Of a DNA stretch of 64,000 nucleotides, positions 57,945 to 64,000 are shown in pieces. The DNA lies in assembly GCA_027922465.2 (NCBI GenBank), contig BQMF02000195.1, positions 434,001 to 498,000 of the forward strand, read 5' to 3'. The stretch is from Turritopsis dohrnii. Taxonomy: Eukaryota; Cnidaria; Hydrozoa; Anthoathecata; Oceaniidae. A model generated the notes under the pieces. The model did not search any database and had not been told where the DNA came from. It worked only from the letters and a program-made list of their open reading frames with translations. Within the stretch, counting starts at the first letter, position 1; each line of letters starts with the position of its first letter. Made by a program: the position numbers and the translations under genes.

Positions 57945-58215
57945 CAGATTTGACTAAAAGTGGACAATTTGGGCCAAATTTTGAAAATTCTTCAAATTTC
58001 ATAAAATTTTGCATGGATTACATTTGAAAGGTGCTGATTTCGAATTTGACAGTCATTTTGTAAGATTTGACTAAAATTGGACAATTTGGGCCAAATTTGG
58101 ACCAAATTTCGAAAAATCTTCAATTTTCATGAAAGTTCGTACAAAGCACAGATGAAAGACGTGGATTTTGAATTTGCCAGTCATTTTGTTAGATTTGACC
58201 ATAATTTACGAAAAA
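57945..58215. repeat. Relic of the 128-bp-repeat element
   Basis: About two units in the same orientation as copy 2 (tttgactaaaattgg, gggccaaatttggaccaaat, gaaaggtgctgatttcgaat). The ends are lost. Confidence 0.75.
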
Positions 58216-58689
58216 AGTAAACAAATGAAATTGTGATAAAGCACGAATTATGTACTTCACTTGTTAGTGAATTGACCCATCTGTCTACACACTGCTACAA
58301 ACCGAAAGCATAAACATCATGTGCAAGATATTGGTGAACTGTTTTTCTGACTCCGAAACATCATAATGAGTTGCAAAGTGGTCAAGATTAAGTTAAATAA
58401 ATTAAAGAAGGGAGTAATTTGAAGAATTCCAGACGGCATCAAATTATTAGTCAGTGTATGTACAAGTCATTCAGATATCTTGAAAATTAGGCTAAAGCAA
58501 TTTCCTCTAGGCCTGATGCGGAAATTGTTCAAGTCATGAGGCTTCTAGTTTTATCTTCAAGCAATAATAACGAATTACAAAACATATATATCATTATCAT
58601 CCTCGTCACGTTCTTCATCCTCATCGACAAGTAAAGGGCGGTTTCCATACAACTGATCAGTTCAATTGAACTGCAAAACTAGTATTTTC

Positions 58690-59165
58690 TAATTCCTATT
58701 GGGAGATTTCAACATCAACTTCTTAAGAAAATCAGATGATCAAGACATTAAGGACATTTTACGCCTTTACGTTTTAAAGCAACTTATTAAGAAACCGACA
58801 CGAACAACTGAATCTACAGAAACTTTAATTGATTGTATTTTAACTTCTAGCACTTATTCTACATAGAGAATGACGATTCTACATATGAGAATGACGTCAT
58901 TCCTGTGAGTATTAGTGACCATGATATGGTAGAATGTGTTAGAAAAATGCGAAGGGATAAAGTTCCACCAAACTTATTAAGACCAGAAACTATTCGAAGT
59001 ACTGGTAGTGAGCAGATTAAAAGCGAACTTAGTAATCATGACTGGAGCGTTTTCTTTGCAACGAAGAAGTTAACATTGCGTGGTCATACTTCAAAAGAGT
59101 TCTCACCACAATGTTCAACAAACACGCCCCTATTGTTCAAAAGAAAGTCAAACCCTAATAATGTA
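58690..59165 (+). pseudogene. LINE endonuclease relic
   Basis: The translation gives GDFNINFLRKSDDQD, KKPTRTTES and ISDHDMVECVRKM, matching endonuclease motifs of CR1/Jockey-like LINEs. Stops and a small local duplication (gagaatgacg, 58866 and 58885) break it. Downstream sequence to about 59400 may be the continuing, more decayed copy. Confidence 0.65.
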
Positions 59166-59692
59166 TAAACTAATGAACAACCGTGATAAAACATTGCGAA
59201 AGGCACAAAAATCGAAGAACTCAACCGATTTACCGTAAAGTACGTTTGAAATCCGAGAATCAAAATCCCAGTTCAGCAAAAACTTGCTAACTGCAAATAG
59301 TAGTAATCCAAAGAAATTTTGGGATACAATAAAGAAAATTATTCCAACTAAATCAAAGAAAGTCAGTTCTAACTCTACCGCAACACATCTTAAAGTCAAT
59401 TGTTTGTGTTTTTTGAAAAAAATCAATTCGAGTAGCCACAACATGGACGTATAGTTGGATAGATTCTCTCTGATGAATGCCTTACATATTACCCTCATTC
59501 CTATAATAGAGACAGACCTGTCAACACTCACGGTTTCGTAGTGTGTCACACAATTTGAAGGCTCTCCTCATCATAATGATGATCTTCCGCACTATGGAAT
59601 TGTGATTTTTAGCTAGATAATTTTCTCGTAATTTCCACGATTCTTATGCAATAGTCACAAAGAATTGTGATTATGTACACTAACATTATACA

Positions 59693-59740
59693 GTGTGTTT
59701 CATAGTGATGGAAACGGAAAATTTAAAGCAACAACTGTAA
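59693..59740. repeat. Tc1-type MITE tip
   Basis: tacagtgtgtttcatagtga followed by ggaaacgg; the same family as the tips at 8849 (reversed) and 40808. The other end was not found. Confidence 0.5.
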
Positions 59741-60250
59741 TTACCCTTAGACTTATTACCTTATGAATAGCCATGAAAGTTAAATTGATCTTCAGATGAA
59801 GTAAGATTTCCCTATTTTGTAGATAAACCAAATTTTATCTTGTAAGAGGACAATGGAATAACAATAGCTAGAAGGAAGGATCTAAGTTTGATAAAGTTAA
59901 TCTTAATTGGAAATTCAATATTTTTATTCCTTTTATATTGTAGGGTAACCTTTATGATCGGTATTCTGAATAGTAAACAACCAGTGAAAGTTGTTTCATG
60001 TGGTGGTGCATTCCGTTTGGATACTTGAAACACCTTGACAATAAATATCTATGTATTATTATCAGTATATGTTACGAGAAAAGGTAGATAAAACTGAAAA
60101 AACAAGGATACATAACAATAGTGTGCTGAATTGTTGAAAGCAACTAAGATTAAGATGGCTACAGTTTTATTCTTATGTGGGTTTTTTAATATTTCTAAAA
60201 GCAGTTTTTGTTGCACGTTTACCAGTATAGTGCAATTACTGGAAATTGAA

Positions 60251-60288
60251 CAATTACGTCAGGCCGCGAAGCGGCCGCAATGTAATTG
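60251..60288. repeat. Strong near-palindrome at the DIRS-like 3' region
   Basis: A caattac / gtaattg outer stem with a GGCCGC-GAA-GCGGCC inner hairpin. It recurs reversed at 60783-60820 and 61318-61355. Confidence 0.85.
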
Positions 60289-60310
60289 CGATTTTATGAA
60301 TAAAATCGAA

Positions 60311-61432
60311 GTACGATATAACAATGCGTTCTCCCAACCGTTGTGCTCCGGATCTCAAAGAAAAGCCAATTTTCGATCGCACGTCTTATCCTGAACACCC
60401 AAAAGCTTATTCGTTTGAAAGACAAGAAGTATCGATGAAGCTCATTCGATATATTCAATAAGTCTGAATAATAATGGGATAATGAGATGACAAGCCGATT
60501 TGCTCAGCAAAGATTAAAACGGGACATATGAACCTTTGATAAGCACAGCTGTAACTATACTACCATGGTTATCAGAGGATTAGGGAATAGAAAATAAAAG
60601 TATAATTTGCCAGAAGAATAGTATCTTTCTGTACAGAAACGCGTGAGTATTCATCTTTCAACGTCTCAATCGAAAGTTCGAACGGCCTAAAAGGTTAAGA
60701 AATAGGCAAGATTATTACATAGCAGTTTAGGGTCGGGAAGGTGGGATTGTTATATCGTACTTTGATTTTATTCATAAAATCGCAATTACATTGCGGCCGC
60801 TTCGCGGCCTGACGTAATTGTTCAATTTTATATCATAAAATCTCCGTACGATATAACAATGCGTTCTCCCAACCGTTGTGCTCCGGATCTCAAAGAAAAG
60901 CCAATTTTCGATCGCACGTCTTATCCTGAACACCCAAAAGCTTATTCGTTTGAAAGACAAGAAGTATCGATGAAGCTCATTCGATATATTCAATAAGTCT
61001 GAATAATAATGGGATAATGAGATGACAAGCCGATTTGCTCAGCAAAGATTAAAACGGGACATATGAACCTTTGATAAGCACAGCTGTAACTATACTACCA
61101 TGGTTATCAGAGGATTAGGGAATAGAAAATAAAAGTATAATTTGCCAGAAGAATAGTATCTTTCTGTACAGAAACGCGTGAGTATTCATCTTTCAACGTC
61201 TCAATCGAAAGTTCGAACGGCCTAAAAGGTTAAGAAATAGGCAAGATTATTACATAGCAGTTTAGGGTCGGGAAGGTGGGATTGTTATATCGTACTTTGA
61301 TTTTATTCATAAAATCGCAATTACATTGCGGCCGCTTCGCGGCCTGACGTAATTGTTCAATTTTATATCATAAAATCTCCGTACGATATAACAATGCGTT
61401 CTCCCAACCGTTGTGCTCCGTATCTCACGGCG
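60311..61432. repeat. 535-bp direct repeats (two full, one partial)
   Basis: Units start gtacgatataacaatgcgtt at 60311, 60846 and 61381, exactly 535 bp apart. The first two copies appear identical through most of their length. The third lasts about 50 bp before diverging into the end of the DIRS-like element. 60247-60320 is also the approximate reverse complement of 60750-60825. Confidence 0.88.
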
Positions 61433-61466
61433 GAGCCAATTTTACTACCTCTGTTCAAAGCATGTC

Positions 61467-62560
61467 TTAAGATAAGACCTTTTCCTGATAAGTCTGTTCT
61501 AATGATTTAATATCTCTGTTGTAGAATTTTTGCCATGTTGACTCACTTGACCAACAACCTCTTTGTAATATCTCCTTAGTCGACAGACCCTTAAGCCCTG
61601 CCATTGAACTAGATGCAGACCTAGTAGAATGTCCCTTAAAAACTGACGTGTTTATGCCTACCATGTGGAGGAGGGATTTTAACCAACCCGAAACTGTAGA
61701 CGAAACAACTTCTCCATGGGGACTGATGTAACTAAGAAGTAACTGTGTTTTACTTTCTGTCCTCCAAGCTTTTGATCTACTTAAGTACTTTTCCAGGGTG
61801 GAGACAACACATAAAATCTTATCTTTTGGGAAAGCAAAGTAGCGGACGGAGGGTGGAGACTGTCCTCTTCTCCAAGATTTGTGTAATTTTTCAAATGAGA
61901 AAATGTAACAATCTTTTCCCTGTACCATGTACCTAGTGTCCAAATGATGAATAGCATCAGCTCTAGATGCTGACGTCAGAGCTAATAACATAGTCAATTT
62001 AAAGGTCAAATCCTTGTCAGACAGCTTAGCTGTATCCCCCTTTGACTTAAAGAACGACAACACATCTTTAACATTCCAAACATATGTAAGGCGTGGTTTA
62101 GGAGGTCTCATATTAAAAACCCCAGACACCAAAGAGCACACTTTTTGATGTTGACCCACTGGTTTTCCATCTATAAACTCATGATATGCTGAAATGGCAG
62201 ACCTATGACAATTTATGGTTCTATATGCTAGCCCTTTGTCAAACAAACTAGCTAAATAATTAACTATATCCTTGACAGGGCATCGAACTGGATCAACTTT
62301 CCATTTATCACACCAGCCAGACCAGCTTCTCCAGGACGATTCGTAATTTGACAAAGAACCGTCTCTTCTGGCATGGATGACAAGGTTGGAAGCTGATTCT
62401 GATAGTCCCTCACCCTGCAGGCTATCCCTGAAAGTAGCGATGCCACTAGACGAAAACTGCTTGTCTCTGCTAGTGGATGAATTTCTCCTTTTGTGTTTCT
62501 TAACAGGTCCTTTTGGTGAGGAATTAGGATAGGATTCTTTATTGACATTTGCAGAAGTTG
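61467..62560 (-). CDS. DIRS-like tyrosine recombinase
   Basis: About 360 residues of recombinase, ending KVLS then stop at 61467. Core-binding region: SSWRSWSGWCDKWKVDP ... INCHRSAISAYHEFIDG. Catalytic set: arginine in SASRADAIHHLD, GHSTRSASS (H-x-x-R), RGCWSSESTW and a tyrosine in QKFYNRD. The same frame stays open, without a stop, up to an ATG at 63911, but that upstream part is out of frame with the RT and does not look like a conserved protein. The true start is therefore probably near 62520-62560, where SPKGPVKKHKRR begins. It overlaps the end of the RT frame by about 300 nt. Confidence 0.82.
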
Positions 62561-64000
62561 AGAGTACCATGGTTGTGTCTGCCATGCTGGAGTTATTACT
62601 ATGATTTGACCGACATTCTCTCTCCTGACCTTGGATAGCACTGCACTTACCATGCAAAATGGTGGGAAAGCATAGGGAAATTTTCCTGACCACATCTGCT
62701 GCATTGCATCTGTTCCCAGACTGTAGGGGTCTGGCTTCCAGGAATAATACCTTGGAAGTTGGTGGTTTGTCCTTGAGGCAAAGAGGTCTATGCTTGGATA
62801 ACCCCTTTGGTGGCAAATTTGTTTGAATACTACTGGTTTCAACTTCCAGTCTGAGCTGTCGCTTGTGTGTCTGGATTCCCAGTCTGCCTTGTAGTTCATG
62901 GCACTTGGGAGATACTCGGCTGTAATTGTGATTAAATTCTGGAAAAGATATGACCAAATTTCTTATGCAATTCTGGTTATTTCCTGACTTTTTGTACCCC
63001 CCATTTTTAGAAGATAAGATATTGCTGTTGTATTGTCTATCTGGAAATGTATTGACCTTATGCCCTTCAGTCTCTTTGTGAAAGTCAACAGAGCATACTT
63101 CACTGCCAGAAGTTCCAGAACATTTATATGAAACTTTCTTTCCTGATGATCCCAGGGTCCTCCTGTTGGTACTCCCTGAGCATAAGCCCCCCACCCCTCC
63201 TTGGAGGCATCTGTCTGAATCAAAATTTGGGATCTCTCCTAAATTATCTTTCTCCCATTTGACAACTTTAAGTTTTCTGCCCACCATAGGAGTTCCTTGC
63301 GGGCTTTCCAATCCAGGGTTATTTGCTGTTGATAATCTGAGTTTTCCCTCAAGGCCTGTACTTGATTTGCCTGCAAGTACCGATACTGCAATTGTGCTGG
63401 AAGAACTGCTTGTATTGTTGAGCACAGTCTCCCTATCAGCTTTGTTAGGTCTAGAAGTGTTACAGTGGGGTTTTTGTACATCTCTGAGCATTCTTTTATG
63501 ATCTGAGCAGTTTTTTCTGGAGTAAGTGAGAGGCTGAGAGTCTTTGAGTTCACCACCAATCTCAAGAACTCTATTTCCTGTGTTGGGTCGAAAATAGACT
63601 TTTTCTGGTTGATCACAAACCCTAAATGCTCTAGCAAGAAAATTACTGTGTCCCGACTCATCAGTAACCCTTCTATGGATTGATGCATTAAGAGCATGTC
63701 GTCCAAGTAAATGATCATCCGAATATTTATTTTCCTCAATAAAGCGACAGGTACTTTCAAAAGCTTTGTGAAAATTCTGGGGGCTGGTCCTAGGCCAAAA
63801 CACAGGCAAATGGACTCGTAAAGGCTGCCTGAGAAATAAAACCTGACATATTTCCTTGAATGCTTCCCTAAAGGTACACAAAAATAAGCATCCTTCATGT
63901 CTAGTTTGCACATATAATCGTTTTTCTGCAGAACGTTCCTCAAATGAGTTAAATTCTCCATTTTGAAGTGTTCGTAAGGTAGAAAAGAATTCAGTTGTTT
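62264..64000 (-). pseudogene. DIRS-like reverse transcriptase-RNase H, two in-frame stops
   Basis: One frame holds: reverse transcriptase (CKLDMKDAYFCVPL, CFGLGPAPRIFTKLL, IIYLDDMLLMHQS), RNase H (IQTDASKEGWGAYA, INVLELLAVKYA, FQIDNTTAISYL), and a post-RNase H region (IDLFASRTNHQLPRYYSW, AWQTQPWYSQLL, LIPHQKDLLRN) typical of DIRS. A TAG at 63239-63241 separates RT from RNase H, and a TAA at 62963-62965 follows RNase H. All motifs are otherwise well kept, so the damage is recent. The N-terminal part runs off the window. Confidence 0.85.

Larger units (their letters stand above)
60247..64000 (-). mobile_element. DIRS-like tyrosine-recombinase retrotransposon, truncated by the window edge
   Basis: On the minus strand: RT-RNase H region (64000 to 62264), overlapping recombinase frame (to 61467), then terminal sequence with palindromes and 535-bp repeats. 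Inverted terminal sequence and the overlapping RT/recombinase order fit DIRS rather than Ngaro. The 5' part lies outside the window. Two in-frame stops in the RT-RNase H frame suggest an inactive copy. Confidence 0.8.

Overview
This window looks like a nuclear genome segment from an animal, most probably a cnidarian, possibly a medusozoan. The reasons are: split genes with GT-AG introns; about two-thirds A+T by eye; two multi-domain genes built from six-cysteine ShKT modules; a Patched-domain gene; and dense transposons of animal type (CR1-like LINE, tRNA-derived SINE, Tc1/mariner and Harbinger-like MITEs, and two kinds of tyrosine-recombinase retrotransposon). The species cannot be fixed from the sequence alone, and nothing bacterial or viral was seen.

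Layout. 1-1.2 kb: a 19-bp minisatellite and upstream DNA. 1.2-17.8 kb (+): a Patched-domain/sterol-sensing-domain transporter-like gene that can be followed through 19 exons with consistent phases (897 codons plus stop). Its 6.5-kb intron 8 and its last intron are packed with decayed transposons. 18.1-22 kb (+): a CR1-like LINE with an N-terminal signal-like segment and a 2A-like motif; it is broken by a SINE, a stop codon and a frameshift. 22.5-24.6 kb: an element made mostly of a 128-bp tandem repeat. 24.8-29.6 kb (-): an apparently complete Ngaro-type retrotransposon with three open reading frames and split direct repeats. 30-38 kb (-): a secreted protein gene with five ShKT modules, grown by a 2.08-kb tandem duplication. 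38-44.5 kb: spacer with repeat relics, including a second, inverted copy of the 128-bp element. 44.5-47.8 kb (+): a second ShKT gene with a glycine-rich N-terminus, partly decayed. 50.8-55.2 kb (-): a single-exon 1444-residue protein with a beta-helix-like ectodomain, a cysteine-rich stalk and about nine membrane segments. 55-60 kb: spacer with LINE and repeat relics. 60.2-64 kb (-): a second tyrosine-recombinase retrotransposon of DIRS type, cut by the window edge, followed by 535-bp direct repeats carrying strong palindromes.

The host genes are not obviously one pathway. All three gene types act at or outside the cell surface (a membrane transporter-like protein, two secreted ShKT proteins, one large receptor-like membrane protein). 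The two ShKT genes are divergently arranged and share the same first-exon design (55 nt, phase 1, signal peptide), so they probably descend from a local duplication. Everything else is explained mainly by mobile DNA.
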